The notes: a model not told the origin generated them from the letters alone. 64,000 bases of DNA from Prochlorococcus sp. AG-355-J09 (GCA_003278735.1 QCDO01000004.1:1-64000); one strand, 5' to 3'; shown: positions 33,430 to 43,516, counted from the stretch's first letter. A program made the numbers and translations.

Positions 33430-33882
33430 CTAAATGCAATTAGGACAAATTGCTCTTACATTTAAAGAGGATTCAATTAATTTAAAACCATTAATTTTTG
33501 CAGCAACTTTGCCTGCTTCTAAAACTTCGTCATTTTCGAATTCTTCTGTTCTTCCACACCTAATACAAATCAAATGATGATGGTCTGGTGTGTCGTTACT
33601 AAGCAATTCATATCTGTGTCCACCTTCACTGAGTTCTAATTCATGAAGCAACCCCATTTGTACTAAAAGTCTTAAAGTTCTATAAATTGTTGCTAATGAA
33701 ACTTTGGAGCTTGTTTTAACTAACTCTTCATGAACCTCTTCAGCACTAAGATGGTTTCCCGAACCAATATTTTCAAATAAATTAAGAACCTTTAGCCTTT
33801 GCGGAGTAAGTCTCTTCCCATCTTTATGTAAACCATCACCAAGAGGAGATGTAATGACATTGTATTGCGAGGATAATGACAA
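33430..33882 (-). CDS. fur: Fur-family metalloregulator
   Basis: 150 aa. Winged helix (GKRLTPQRLKVLNLFE...SLATIYRTLRLLVQMG) and C-terminal dimer domain with HHHLICIRCGR and AICPNC, giving two CxxC zinc-binding pairs. Fur, Zur and PerR share these; position and length are consistent with Fur. The start site is followed by polar residues before the winged helix. A 110-bp gap separates it from the isochorismatase gene. Confidence 0.8.
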   Translation of the reverse strand: MSLSSQYNVITSPLGDGLHKDGKRLTPQRLKVLNLFENIGSGNHLSAEEVHEELVKTSSKVSLATIYRTLRLLVQMGLLHELELSEGGHRYELLSNDTPDHHHLICIRCGRTEEFENDEVLEAGKVAAKINGFKLIESSLNVRAICPNCI

Positions 33883-33992
33883 AATTAACCAATGGCTATT
33901 CTCAATAATAACTCTAGATGAGAGTAAAACAACTTTTTAATTTAAAAAGTTTACTAAAGTTCTTCAAAATATTATGTTAAATGTAACTTTAA

Positions 33993-34568
33993 ATGCAAAT
34001 GATGAATGATCAAGAAATCTATTCTGATAAATTATCATCGAAAGTAAACGCCTTGCTAATTATTGATATTCAGGAAAAAATAATAAGACCAATTTTTAAT
34101 AGAGATTCAATAATCAAAAACATCAAGAAGCTATTAAATGCTTACCAAATTTTAGAAGAAAACATATTTATATCTGAACAGAATCCACTAAAATTGGGGG
34201 TAACGATGCCTGAATTATTGCCCATAGCAGGATTTAGAAAATTTGAAAAAATGGATTTCAGCCTAGCTAAATTAGAAGAATTTTTAAAAGAACTTAAAAA
34301 TAAAAAAATTAATAATTTGATAGTTTGTGGGATCGAAACGCATATTTGTATTCAACAAACAGTCTTAGATTGTTTACAAAAAGGATTTAAAGTTATTCTC
34401 ATAACAGATGCCATGGGAAGTCGAAATAGGATAGATCATGAAATAGCTTTGCAAAGAATGACTCAGAATGGGGGTATCTTAACAACGACTGAATCAATGA
34501 TTTTTGAATTATGCAAAACTGCGGATAGAAAAGAATTTAAAGAAATTAGAAATATAATAAGTAGTTAA
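33993..34568 (+). CDS. Isochorismatase-family cysteine hydrolase
   Basis: 191 aa. Catalytic Asp in LLIIDIQEKI, Lys in KFEKMDFSL and Cys in GIETHICIQQTVLDCL. The family includes nicotinamidase and isochorismatase; the substrate cannot be decided. Alternative start: the second Met (MMNDQ). Downstream of the divergent fur gene. Confidence 0.8.
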   Translation: MQMMNDQEIYSDKLSSKVNALLIIDIQEKIIRPIFNRDSIIKNIKKLLNAYQILEENIFISEQNPLKLGVTMPELLPIAGFRKFEKMDFSLAKLEEFLKELKNKKINNLIVCGIETHICIQQTVLDCLQKGFKVILITDAMGSRNRIDHEIALQRMTQNGGILTTTESMIFELCKTADRKEFKEIRNIISS

Positions 34569-34645
34569 AGAAACTAAAGACTGGTTTGTTGTTTAGAGAT
34601 AATTTAAAATTTTATTAGAGATAAATTTTTAAGGTTTATTTGAAT

Positions 34646-35677
34646 ATGAAATTAGTTACTGAAAACTTCCTTCTGGCAATATCTATTTTTTTTATTGGAA
34701 CTTTATTCTCAATAATAATTTCTAAAGTTTCAAAAATATTTTTTAAAAAGATTTCCAAAAGAACAAAAACAAATTTCGATGATTTTATTTTTGAGGTAAT
34801 CTCTGGAATTATAAAACCTATAGGTTTACTCCTCTCATTTTATTTTTCAATTGACTATTTTTTTGCTGATGAAATAACTTTTATCTCTGTCTTATTGAAT
34901 ATTTTCAAATTATTTATATTAATAATCATCATAAAAGCTCTCAACAAAGTTTTAATAAGATCTTTAACAGAATCGACATCGAAAATTAATGATTCCTCAA
35001 TTATTTCGATGGTATCTTCACTAACTCCATTGATAAAAGCATTAACATGGACTATTGGCTCAATATTTTTCTTACAAAATATAGGTGTTCAAATGACTGC
35101 TATTTGGGCTTTATTAAGTGCAGGGGGAATTGGAGCAGGATTAGCTTTGAAAGATCCAGTTCAGGAGTTTTTTGAATATATAACAATTTTGCTTGATAAA
35201 CCTTTTCAAAAAGGTGAGTTTATAAAATCTGATGGAGTCCTCGGAATGGTTGAGAGAGTGGGAGTAAGATCCTCAAGGATAAGAAGTATTAATGGAGAAG
35301 TAATAGTAATGAGCAACAGCGCTCTAACAAATGGAATAATTTCAAATTACGCACAAATGGAAAAAAGGAGATTAGTGCATAAATTGGGAGTTGTTTATGA
35401 AACCTCTCCAAAACTTATGAAATTAATTCCAATAATAATTAAAAAAATAGTTGAAGAGACAAAAGATGCGTCTTTTGATAGATGTCATTTCACAGATTTC
35501 GGCGACTTCAGTCTTAATTTCGAACTTGTTTATTACATCCCAACAAATAATTATCTCGCTGCAATGGAAGCTCAACAATCTATAAATTTAAGAATTATTG
35601 AGGAATTTGCGGTTAATAATATAGAGTTTGCATTCCCAACACAAACCTTAAATATTGAAAGTAACAAAGCCAAATGA
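34646..35677 (+). CDS. Small-conductance mechanosensitive channel (MscS family)
   Basis: 343 aa from ATG at 34646 (the track's TTG at 34640 adds two residues). Four or five hydrophobic segments, then the pore helix and beta domain: IWALLSAGGIGAGLALKDPVQEF is the MscS TM3 glycine/alanine-rich pore motif, followed by GEFIKSDGVLGMVERVGVRSSRIR. Relieves turgor on hypo-osmotic shock. The last 30 bp overlap the convergent SDR gene. Confidence 0.9.
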   Translation: MKLVTENFLLAISIFFIGTLFSIIISKVSKIFFKKISKRTKTNFDDFIFEVISGIIKPIGLLLSFYFSIDYFFADEITFISVLLNIFKLFILIIIIKALNKVLIRSLTESTSKINDSSIISMVSSLTPLIKALTWTIGSIFFLQNIGVQMTAIWALLSAGGIGAGLALKDPVQEFFEYITILLDKPFQKGEFIKSDGVLGMVERVGVRSSRIRSINGEVIVMSNSALTNGIISNYAQMEKRRLVHKLGVVYETSPKLMKLIPIIIKKIVEETKDASFDRCHFTDFGDFSLNFELVYYIPTNNYLAAMEAQQSINLRIIEEFAVNNIEFAFPTQTLNIESNKAK

Positions 35678-36649
35678 TCTACAAATCTCTTCACTTAAAA
35701 TCCAGAGTTTTGAAGCCAACTCAGAATTATTTGCCTCATCACTAACCTTACTTTCAACTAATTTATGTTTTTTAAAAGATATAAGTTTATTACTTAAATG
35801 AACGTAGCCAATATTATTAAAATTTGAATCAAAAACAATTTCAGAAAGAATCTTACCAGCATTTTCTACACTTTCAGAAATTCCTAAAATATTTTTTGCA
35901 ACTTTAGAAAAAATAAAATATCCAGAGAGATTAAAACGTTTGCTATATCTAAAGAAACCAGAATCATCACTTGGTATTACGAGACCAGGAGCCCAAGTAA
36001 TTACAGAAATTTTACTAGAGGATATTTTTAATTTTTTTTCAAGTTCTTTAGCAAATAAAATATTGCATAACTTACTATTTTTATAAGATTCATCAGCATT
36101 AAAATTTAAAAATTTACCAGTTACTTTCTTTCTAAAGTCAATTAGATTATTAAGCCCTGCTTTCTTTCCTATATTTCCTCCTGAGCTTTTAGGGTCGTGA
36201 ACATCTGATGATGTAATAATGATTCTTGATTCTTGATTATCTCTAACAAAATCTTTTAAGACATTAACCAAGTAAAAATGTGCAAGATGATTGACCGCAA
36301 AAGTTAGCTCTAAACCTTGTTTTGATACTTTAGGATAAAAAGAACCTGTATATTGCAATCCTGCATTTAAAACAATTACATCTAAAAAAATCTTTTTAGT
36401 ATTCAAGTAATCTTTAATTTTTTTAATATTCTCTAAATCTGAAAGATCACAATTTTCAATAATATTTAAAAATTTACTAAGGTAATTTTTATCAAAATAT
36501 TTCTCAATTGTTTTACGAAATTGATTCTTTCTAAATTCGTTTTTTAGAACAATATATAAATTATTTTTCGTCTTTAGTAAATTAATTATTGCAAAAAAAC
36601 CTATACCCGAATTACCTCCAGTTATTAAAATATTTTTATTTTTAATCAT
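35648..36649 (-). CDS. Short-chain dehydrogenase related to light-dependent protochlorophyllide reductase
   Basis: 333 aa. NADPH motif ITGGNSGIGFFA at 8-19, NAG in VIVLNAGLQYTG, and the catalytic ESYKNSKLCNILFAKEL (YxxxK), whose surroundings resemble POR (Y-K-x-S-K-x-C-N). It is probably a POR paralogue rather than por itself, because POR-type cysteines outside this motif are not evident. C-terminus overlaps mscS by 30 bp. Function unassigned. Confidence 0.7.
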   Translation of the reverse strand: MIKNKNILITGGNSGIGFFAIINLLKTKNNLYIVLKNEFRKNQFRKTIEKYFDKNYLSKFLNIIENCDLSDLENIKKIKDYLNTKKIFLDVIVLNAGLQYTGSFYPKVSKQGLELTFAVNHLAHFYLVNVLKDFVRDNQESRIIITSSDVHDPKSSGGNIGKKAGLNNLIDFRKKVTGKFLNFNADESYKNSKLCNILFAKELEKKLKISSSKISVITWAPGLVIPSDDSGFFRYSKRFNLSGYFIFSKVAKNILGISESVENAGKILSEIVFDSNFNNIGYVHLSNKLISFKKHKLVESKVSDEANNSELASKLWILSEEICRSFGFVTFNI

Positions 36650-36875
36650 TTAAATTTCTATATATTTTTTTATAATAAAAAAAAATTCACAAGTTTTATT
36701 TGTTTTGTAATCTTATAAATTATTGTTAAAACACTGAAAACTTAGTCCCTAGTAATTGAGTAATTTGATTAGTATTAATCTACTCTTATTACAAGTATTG
36801 GATGAAATATATTAAACCAATCGCAGAAATATTATTTTATTCCCTAAATTTCTTTAATTATAAGATTTATATTTA

Positions 36876-38159
36876 ATGTCAAAAGAAAGCATGCCAGATG
36901 TTCTTGTTTTGGGTGCAGGGCCTGCAGGCATGGCAATTGCATCAGCTTTAGGAAAGGAAAAATTAGATGTTGAAGTTCTCTCTCCAAATGGACCAGATGA
37001 ACCTTGGCCAAACACATATGGTATTTGGGGGGAAGAAGTTGATCAACTTGGGCTTCAGCATTTACTTGAATATAGATGGAAGAATACTGTAAGTTTTTTT
37101 GGGCATGGTGCTTTAGAAGAACAGGACGACGAGAACAAAGCCACAGAGCATTCTCTAGATTATGGACTATTTGATAAGAAGAAACTCCACAATTTTTGGT
37201 TTAATGAATGCAATAAGTCTTTTATTAAATGGCATCAAGGCTTTGCAAACAAAATACATTATGAAAAATATAAAAGTACAGTAACTACAAAAGATGGCAA
37301 TACTTACTCTGCAAGATTAGTAGTAGATGCAACAGGATATGATCCTGTTTTTCTTAAATTAAAATCTTGTGGTCCTTTAGCAGTACAAACTTGTTATGGA
37401 ATAGTGGGTAATTTTAGTAAACCTCCGCTGAAAAAAGGACAGTTTGTATTAATGGATTATAGAAATGACCATCTTAATGAAGAGCAAAGAAAAGAACCTC
37501 CCACTTTTCTCTATGCAATGGATATGGGAAATGGAAAATATTTTCTTGAAGAAACATCTCTTGGTTTAGTAAATCCTCTAACAATGGAAAATTTAAAAGA
37601 GAGACTAGAGAAGAGGCTATCTTATCGAAATATCTCTATTACAAGCATGCAACACGAAGAGCTTGGTTTGTTTCTTCCAATGAATATGCCAATACCAGAT
37701 TTCAGGCAACAAATACTTGGATATGGTGGTGCTGCTTCAATGGTACATCCTGCATCCGGATACTTAATTGGTAATGTTTTAAGAAGAGCTCCACTTGTTG
37801 CAAAAGCGGTAGCAGAAGCAATTAAAAACAAAAATCTTAGTACTTATCATATTGCAAGAAAAGGTTGGGAAACTTTATGGTCAAAAGAATTAATTAGAAA
37901 GAAATCACTTTACCAATTTGGATTAGAAAAACTCATGAGGTTTGACGAAAAACTATTGAGAGAATTTTTTGGCAGTTTTTTCCAACTACCTAAAAATCAA
38001 TGGTATGGTTTTCTAACTGATACTCTCTCCTTAAGAGAGATTGTATATGCTATGTGCATAATGTTTATAAAGGCTCCATGGAGTGTAAAGAAAGGTCTAA
38101 TGATTATGCATGGTAGAGAGTTTAAAATGTTGCTTAGGATAATATTTCCAAATATATAG
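36876..38159 (+). CDS. crtL: Lycopene cyclase (CrtL type)
   Basis: 427 aa. Dinucleotide motif VLVLGAGPAGMAIASAL at the N-terminus, cyclase motif I region PNTYGIWGEEVDQLGL, FLYAMDMGNGKYFLEETSL and YGGAASMVHPASGYLIGNVL. Makes beta- and/or epsilon-ionone rings. Prochlorococcus has two CrtL paralogues; sequence inspection does not settle whether this is the beta or the epsilon/bifunctional one. It is followed by an SDR gene after 7 bp. Confidence 0.85.
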   Translation: MSKESMPDVLVLGAGPAGMAIASALGKEKLDVEVLSPNGPDEPWPNTYGIWGEEVDQLGLQHLLEYRWKNTVSFFGHGALEEQDDENKATEHSLDYGLFDKKKLHNFWFNECNKSFIKWHQGFANKIHYEKYKSTVTTKDGNTYSARLVVDATGYDPVFLKLKSCGPLAVQTCYGIVGNFSKPPLKKGQFVLMDYRNDHLNEEQRKEPPTFLYAMDMGNGKYFLEETSLGLVNPLTMENLKERLEKRLSYRNISITSMQHEELGLFLPMNMPIPDFRQQILGYGGAASMVHPASGYLIGNVLRRAPLVAKAVAEAIKNKNLSTYHIARKGWETLWSKELIRKKSLYQFGLEKLMRFDEKLLREFFGSFFQLPKNQWYGFLTDTLSLREIVYAMCIMFIKAPWSVKKGLMIMHGREFKMLLRIIFPNI

Positions 38160-38166
38160 TTTCAAA

Positions 38167-38874
38167 ATGAGGACAATACTTATAAGCGGAGCTAGTAGAG
38201 GTATTGGATTAAATATTGCTCATAAAGAATTAAAAGAAGGCAACAGAATTAGTGTTGGCATAAGAAATCTAGAATCATTAAAGGGGAGTATTATTGATCC
38301 AAATAAATGGCCAGAAGGGAGAATTATAATTAACGAATATGATGCATTAAACAAAATATCAGCCAAAAATTGGATAAAAAATACCGTAGATAAATTTGGA
38401 GGATTTGATTCATTAATAAATTGTTCTGGAGTATTATCGAAAGTTCCTTTTTTATTCAAAGATGGCGATGAAGAAGATATTTTAAATACACTAAATATCA
38501 ACTTTTTGGCAATTTGGAATTTATGTAGGCTTTCTTGGGATCACTTATGCGCCTCAGGCAGAGGAAGAATTATTGTTTTAGTTTCAATGAGTGGAAAAAG
38601 ATCTAAAGGGGATTTAGCCGCTTATTCTTCATCAAAGTTTGCTTTGATGGGATTATGCCAAACAATGAAAAATAAAGGTTGGGAGAAAAATATAAGGGTT
38701 TCAGCAATTTGCCCAAGTTGGGTAAATACAGAAATGGCTCAAAATATCTCTTCCCTAGAAAAATCAAAGATGACACAACCTGAAGATATTGCTGAAATAT
38801 GCTCAACGATTCTGAAATTACCTACCCAATCAGTTCCATTTGAAATTGCATTAAATTGTAATTATGAAATTTAA
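38167..38874 (+). CDS. Short-chain dehydrogenase/reductase
   Basis: 235 aa classical SDR: ILISGASRGIGLNIA (Rossmann, TGxxxGIG variant), LINCSGVLS (NAG variant), Ser in VSMSGKRSKG and AAYSSSKFALMGL (YxxxK). Cofactor and substrate unknown. It lies 7 bp downstream of crtL, likely cotranscribed. Its stop overlaps the end of the convergent 180-aa gene by 4 bp. Confidence 0.85.
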   Translation: MRTILISGASRGIGLNIAHKELKEGNRISVGIRNLESLKGSIIDPNKWPEGRIIINEYDALNKISAKNWIKNTVDKFGGFDSLINCSGVLSKVPFLFKDGDEEDILNTLNINFLAIWNLCRLSWDHLCASGRGRIIVLVSMSGKRSKGDLAAYSSSKFALMGLCQTMKNKGWEKNIRVSAICPSWVNTEMAQNISSLEKSKMTQPEDIAEICSTILKLPTQSVPFEIALNCNYEI

Positions 38875-39413
38875 CCTAAATTCAAAATTAAGTAAGCTAT
38901 TGAGAGCATTGCGATTGCAATAAATAAACCTTTTATTCGATTAGTTAACAATGAAAAAAGGGATAAATCTTCAGAAAAGTATCCGCCAAAACTACCTGTA
39001 ATGAATAATATTACCATCGGTATAGATGCCATTCCGAAGGAATAAGATATAGATTTTACAAATCCAAAATTTAAATAATTAAAAATAAAGGAACTTAATG
39101 AAAACAATAAAAAAGATGCAAATAGAGTTATGGAAACTTCAGCATCTAAAGTGTGAGGTAAGTTACCCTTTAATTCAAATTGCTTTTTACATTCTCTAAT
39201 TTGTCTTTTAGAAAGCTTTAAATAACCAGTTTCAGGAATTCTTTGAGATTTAAATTTTCTTAGTAATCTTGCTTCGAGAGTTTCTGGCTCCTTCGTCATA
39301 ATTGATGTTAATAATTCATCTGGCTTTAATTTCTTAATTTTCTTTTCAAGATTATCCGTTTTCCCAATCCTATAAAGGTCTCCTAATCTAATGAGGTAAA
39401 CATATCCCGACAT
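38871..39413 (-). CDS. GIY-YIG-like domain fused to a membrane domain
   Basis: 180 aa. Residues 1-85 carry a MUG113/GIY-YIG-like domain (YVYLIRLGDLYRIGKTDNLEKKI...LEARLLRKFKS). The last 70 residues contain three hydrophobic helices (ITLFASFLLFSLSSFIFNYL and later). A nuclease-like fold tethered to a membrane is unusual; the domain may be a binding module. Convergent with the SDR gene (4-bp overlap). Confidence 0.55.
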   Translation of the reverse strand: MSGYVYLIRLGDLYRIGKTDNLEKKIKKLKPDELLTSIMTKEPETLEARLLRKFKSQRIPETGYLKLSKRQIRECKKQFELKGNLPHTLDAEVSITLFASFLLFSLSSFIFNYLNFGFVKSISYSFGMASIPMVILFITGSFGGYFSEDLSLFSLLTNRIKGLFIAIAMLSIAYLILNLG

Positions 39414-39487
39414 TTGCGTTGTAAAATAAATTCTGTTCTTTCTTAAATAATACTAAAAGAATCAAGGAAATTTAAAGTTTTTACAAT

Positions 39488-40147
39488 ATGAAAAACGATA
39501 TTTTATATTCATTTCGAAGATGTCCATATGCAATTCGTGCAAGATGGGCCCTGTTAATTTGTGAAATAAAAGTAGAGATAAGAGAAATTGATTTAAAAAA
39601 TAAACCTCTAGATTTTTTAAATAATTCAAAGACGAAAACCGTTCCAATACTTATTAAAAAAAATAGTGAAGTTATTGAAGAAAGTCTTGAAATCATCCTG
39701 TGGGCTCTCTCAGAGTCAAAAAAGGAAAACATCAAATTAATTTATTTTCCTGAAAACAAAAAGGAAGATATTTTTAAATTAATTAATGAAAACGATAACG
39801 AATTCAAATATCATTTAGATCGATTTAAATATGCCACAAGATATAAGAATAGTGATGAAGAATTTCATTTCACAAATGCGATTAAATTTATAAAGAGATG
39901 GAACGAACTTCTTGCAGAAAATAAATACTTTTTTGGAGATAGCCCCACAATAGCTGATTGGTCTATTTGGCCTTTTGTAAGACAATTTAGAATCGCTTGT
40001 GAAAGTCAAAAAAGAACAAATTATTTTGAATCCTCAATAAAAAAATGGTTAGATTCATTTGAGAAAAATAGAGAATTTCAATCCTTAATGTATAAATACG
40101 AATTATGGACACCAAATTTTGGGGAAAATTATTTTCCTTCTTATTAA
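39488..40147 (+). CDS. Glutathione S-transferase-like protein
   Basis: 219 aa. N-terminal thioredoxin-like domain (DILYSFRRCPYAIRARWALL) with a single Cys in the SxRRCPY motif, cis-Pro in KTVPILI and the glutathione-binding pair EESLEIILWAL. C-terminal helical domain. Omega/Zeta-like or Ycf-type GST; substrate unknown. Its stop overlaps the convergent 85-aa gene by 4 bp. Confidence 0.8.
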   Translation: MKNDILYSFRRCPYAIRARWALLICEIKVEIREIDLKNKPLDFLNNSKTKTVPILIKKNSEVIEESLEIILWALSESKKENIKLIYFPENKKEDIFKLINENDNEFKYHLDRFKYATRYKNSDEEFHFTNAIKFIKRWNELLAENKYFFGDSPTIADWSIWPFVRQFRIACESQKRTNYFESSIKKWLDSFEKNREFQSLMYKYELWTPNFGENYFPSY

Positions 40148-40401
40148 CTTTCTAATAACTTCCTTTTCTCAATTATTCTTGCTAACTCCAAAAAATATCC
40201 TGCAGTCCTAAATTTACCTATATTTTTTTCCTTAAACTCAAGATCGCTTCTTATTTCTGCAGTCTCCGCCATAAGCAAATCTAAATCATTTGATCCAAGA
40301 CTATACAATTCACCAAGTTCGATTTCCCTGCCGAGTAAATGACTCCTAAACCACTTCCCTTTATTTTCTTGAGGTGGAATATCGTAGGGAGAAAATGACA
40401 T
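40144..40401 (-). CDS. Conserved small protein, unknown
   Basis: 85 aa, soluble: MSFSPYDIPPQENKGKWFRS at the start, then an acidic helical middle (LDLLMAETAEIRSDLEF) and a C-terminal helix FLELARIIEKRKL. No family recognised, but codon use and the start look genuine. It ends inside the 4-bp overlap with the GST gene. Confidence 0.55.
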   Translation of the reverse strand: MSFSPYDIPPQENKGKWFRSHLLGREIELGELYSLGSNDLDLLMAETAEIRSDLEFKEKNIGKFRTAGYFLELARIIEKRKLLES

Positions 40402-40436
40402 TAAATAAAATTAAAACTAGAAGTATTTTAGGGTTA

Positions 40437-41822
40437 TTATTGCAACTTTTTCATCTCTACTTTATTAAAAATCAATGCAATAGAAAGAATTGCGAATGTA
40501 ATTAAAGCACAAATTTCTGTCCAATAGTCCAACCCAATTTTAGAAATCATTAATGGTGCAAGAACTGTGAATAATCCCCCAGAAAGAATCAACTGAGCGA
40601 ATAGCTGTTTTGAGGTAAAAATAGGTAAGGTCTTAGAAATATTTTTAGGATCCGCAAGCCTTAAAAGAAGCAAGCCAGAAGCTACTACACCTGTAGAATT
40701 ACCAAACTCTATTAGACTTTTTTCAAACCAATAATCATCAAAAATAAAGTATGCAAAATAAGCAATGCAGATTAAATTCCAAAATAAACCAAAAATAGTA
40801 AACACTAATATAAGTACCCAATTATCAAAAACAACTGCAATATCTAAACTCGCCATAGCTGTAAAAATCAATAAGTCTGTGGATAAAATACCAATCTCCC
40901 GTTGAAGAATATTTGAAATAAATTCTGTATTTTTGGTTTTCTCTAAAATATATCTAATAAGGAGGGAACCTATAAGGATAAAAGGGAATACTGGAAGTGA
41001 AAAAATAATTTCCTTCGAAAAATCACCAAAAGAACTTGAAATAAACCTTAAATATTTAAGTAGTAAAACACCAAAAGAAATTGCCAAGCCGGTGAATCCA
41101 AGATTTATTATAAAAATTCGTAAATCCGCAAGAATTTCTATTTTTTTTTCCTCCATATTTTCTTTTTGTTCAAGAATTTCCTCTTTATCAGATATACCAA
41201 AAGTTCTCCCAAAAAAAATAAATATGCTGCCCAATATTGAAGATGATAAAAGACCCATTGTTGCCATAGCCAAACCAAGATCTAAACCATTTTGGAAACC
41301 AAGTTTATTAAAACTTTCCCCAATTATTGTCGCAGCTCCATGCCCACCCTCAAAACCTACCTCTATTAAACATCCCATTAAAGGATTTGCATCCATAGAT
41401 TGAGGCAAAAAATATTTAACAACTAGACCGCCAACGAAAAATTGTCCGAAACCTAGGGCAAGAGCCAGTAGAAATTGATTAAAAATTGGTTTAACTAAAC
41501 CATTTATATTTGGGATGGGTCTTCCCATCATTAAAGTTGCGAAGACTAACGATAAAAGAGGAGTAGGAAAATTACTCCAAACATTGATGGTTTCTTTTGG
41601 TAAAAAATGTATTACTCCAAATGGACCGATAGATATACCTATAATTCCAGATATAACTGCTATCGGTAATCCAAATCTCTCAAGTTGAACAGCTAGTTTA
41701 AATTTTCTCCCAAAAATCAACAAAAAAAATATAATTAATAATCCAAAAAAACTTATTAATAGAGAATTTGAAAAAATATATTTATTCTGTAGAGAAAAAA
41801 TATTCAATGAGTTCAAAAACAT
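40437..41822 (-). CDS. GltS-like sodium:glutamate symporter family protein
   Basis: 461 aa with about 12 hydrophobic segments. The N-terminal half has ATLMMGRPIPNINGL and the conserved re-entrant region CLIEVGFEGGHGAATIIGESF; the C-terminal half repeats the pattern (EFGNSTGVVASGLLLLRL), as in the inverted-repeat ESS/GltS fold. The substrate may be glutamate or another carboxylate. The central loop is Lys/Glu-rich. Downstream of the pcb terminator on the same strand. Confidence 0.8.
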   Translation of the reverse strand: MFLNSLNIFSLQNKYIFSNSLLISFFGLLIIFFLLIFGRKFKLAVQLERFGLPIAVISGIIGISIGPFGVIHFLPKETINVWSNFPTPLLSLVFATLMMGRPIPNINGLVKPIFNQFLLALALGFGQFFVGGLVVKYFLPQSMDANPLMGCLIEVGFEGGHGAATIIGESFNKLGFQNGLDLGLAMATMGLLSSSILGSIFIFFGRTFGISDKEEILEQKENMEEKKIEILADLRIFIINLGFTGLAISFGVLLLKYLRFISSSFGDFSKEIIFSLPVFPFILIGSLLIRYILEKTKNTEFISNILQREIGILSTDLLIFTAMASLDIAVVFDNWVLILVFTIFGLFWNLICIAYFAYFIFDDYWFEKSLIEFGNSTGVVASGLLLLRLADPKNISKTLPIFTSKQLFAQLILSGGLFTVLAPLMISKIGLDYWTEICALITFAILSIALIFNKVEMKKLQ

Positions 41823-41862
41823 ATTCTCCTAAATCTAAATTAATAAACAAAATTTTTCAAAT

Positions 41863-41888
41863 AAAAAAGGCCCTTTTAGAGGGCCTTT
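41863..41888 (-). terminator. Intrinsic terminator of pcb
   Basis: On the minus strand AAAGGCCC-TCTAAAA-GGGCCTTT is followed by a T-run, 25 bp after the pcb stop codon. Confidence 0.9.
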
Positions 41889-41912
41889 AATGTGAATGAT
41901 TAACTTGAGAAT

Positions 41913-42971
41913 TTAATCCTTAAGAGTAATTGTGGCACTATCAATATTACTAATAGCATTAGTAACCCTCTTGAAATCAAAACCTAATGCTCTCAGAGCA
42001 TGCCAAAGATGACCTTGAATAAAGAAGAAACCAAAGTAGTAGTGAACATTTGCTAACCATGCCCTTGATGTAAACTCACCGTCAGGAAGATCAACAGTAT
42101 CAATCCAATATGGAGAAATACTAAATTTCAACTCTAGTGGTTCACCAAAATATTCAACAGGATAAACAGTTGTATTTGCTGCACTCCAGAAAGCTGCAAT
42201 AATAGCCATCCAGCCTATACCGGCTAATGACCATGATAGAACAGCTTCGGCTGATAGAAGACCTTTACCTTTGAACTTAGTAAATTCTCCTACCTGCTTA
42301 GTAGCAATATGCCATGCACCACCTGTAATCTCTACAAAAGCTAAGAATGCATGACCACCCATAACCTCTTCCAGACTATCGATAGTCAAAAAGTCTGTTT
42401 GATGATTCCAAATTTTCGCTAAGTTTAATTCGTATTCAACTTGTCTTACAGCACCAATAGCTGGATCATAAATTCCATGGACTCTGGCCCATTCAACGAA
42501 AGCAATAACTGCAAATCCTAAAAAGAGGAGATGATGACCAAGAATAAATGTCAATTTGTCAGGATTATCCCATTCAATATTGAATTTTCTTGCTCTAGCA
42601 ATATCTGAATCTTCTAAATTTCCTGGAAGAAGTAGAGAGTGTAAAAGTCCACCAGCAGCTAAAACCATAGAAGAAACTAAGTGTACGATTGCAATTGCAA
42701 GTACAGGCTTAGTATCTCCCATCGCAACGCCATTAGCGTCAAACCCTATTCCTAGAGTTGCTAAGTGTGGAAGTACAATTAAAGGTTGATGACCCATAGG
42801 TACACTAGGATCAAATCGTGAAAGTTCAAAAAGGGTGAAAGCACCAGCCCAGAAAACAATTAATCCTGCATGAGCTACATGAGCAGCGATAAATTTTCCT
42901 GAGCGATTAGCTACACCTGAATTTCCAGCCCACCACCCGTAAGTGGTATCTGGATTACCGTAGGTTTGCAT
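41913..42971 (-). CDS. pcbA: Chlorophyll a/b-binding light-harvesting protein Pcb
   Basis: 352 aa, six-helix CP43/IsiA-like antenna. Starts [20 protein letters not shown]; chlorophyll-ligating histidines lie in [37 protein letters not shown] and [17 protein letters not shown]. It lacks the large lumenal loop of CP43, as usual for Pcb. The main antenna of Prochlorococcus, bound around photosystem II. A strong terminator follows, and a long leader with a stem-forming inverted repeat precedes it. Confidence 0.96.
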   Translation of the reverse strand: MQTYGNPDTTYGWWAGNSGVANRSGKFIAAHVAHAGLIVFWAGAFTLFELSRFDPSVPMGHQPLIVLPHLATLGIGFDANGVAMGDTKPVLAIAIVHLVSSMVLAAGGLLHSLLLPGNLEDSDIARARKFNIEWDNPDKLTFILGHHLLFLGFAVIAFVEWARVHGIYDPAIGAVRQVEYELNLAKIWNHQTDFLTIDSLEEVMGGHAFLAFVEITGGAWHIATKQVGEFTKFKGKGLLSAEAVLSWSLAGIGWMAIIAAFWSAANTTVYPVEYFGEPLELKFSISPYWIDTVDLPDGEFTSRAWLANVHYYFGFFFIQGHLWHALRALGFDFKRVTNAISNIDSATITLKD

Positions 42972-43299
42972 TTAGGAAATGATTAGCTTAAACGTTTTGA
43001 GAATACTTTAATTTTCATCAAACGGTTGAATTCACAACAAAATTGTAAAAATTAGTAATCCTAAGAAAAAAAATTTATTAATTTCTCAAAACGATTAAAT
43101 ATAAAATAAGTTAGATTTCAACAGTAAAGTTATCGTTAGAGAATAGATTACATATCAAATCAGAAGAGTTTTAATTTTAATTTTTTTTTTAATAAATTTC
43201 TTTTTGCTGACATTAAATGATGTTTTGTTTCATTAAACCATTCTATTTATTGCCTCATTATCAAACAATTATTAAATATTAGATAAGACATCTAAAATT
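42972..43299. promoter_or_regulatory. Long pcb leader / divergent promoter region
   Basis: 328 bp between the divergent pcb gene and a small ORF. An 11-bp inverted repeat CGTTTTGAGAA (42993-43003) / TTCTCAAAACG (43083-43093) lies 22 bp upstream of the pcb start in the probable 5' UTR, enclosing about 80 nt. No other gene seen. Confidence 0.5.
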
Positions 43300-43476
43300 A
43301 TGACTACTTCTCAAGAGTCTTCTAGAAAATTTTCACTAGAAATGAAATCTGAAGTTCATTACAAAAAGGCTGCAAAATCATACAGAAAATCAAAACAATA
43401 TATAAATATGATTAACTTATATCCAACTTTGCAAAATACTCTACTTGAGTGTAGAGATGAGAATCTAATAGAATAG
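43300..43476 (+). CDS. Small basic protein, unknown
   Basis: 58 aa, below the track cutoff: MTTSQESSRKFSLEMKSEVH followed by a Lys/Tyr-rich helix (YKKAAKSYRKSKQYINMINL) and CRDENLIE. It shares the intergenic region with pcb. No family recognised. A coding role is supported only by the start context and length. Confidence 0.45.
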   Translation: MTTSQESSRKFSLEMKSEVHYKKAAKSYRKSKQYINMINLYPTLQNTLLECRDENLIE

Positions 43477-43516
43477 CGATTCTATATATTCCAAATCAAC
43501 AAAAATCTTATTACTT

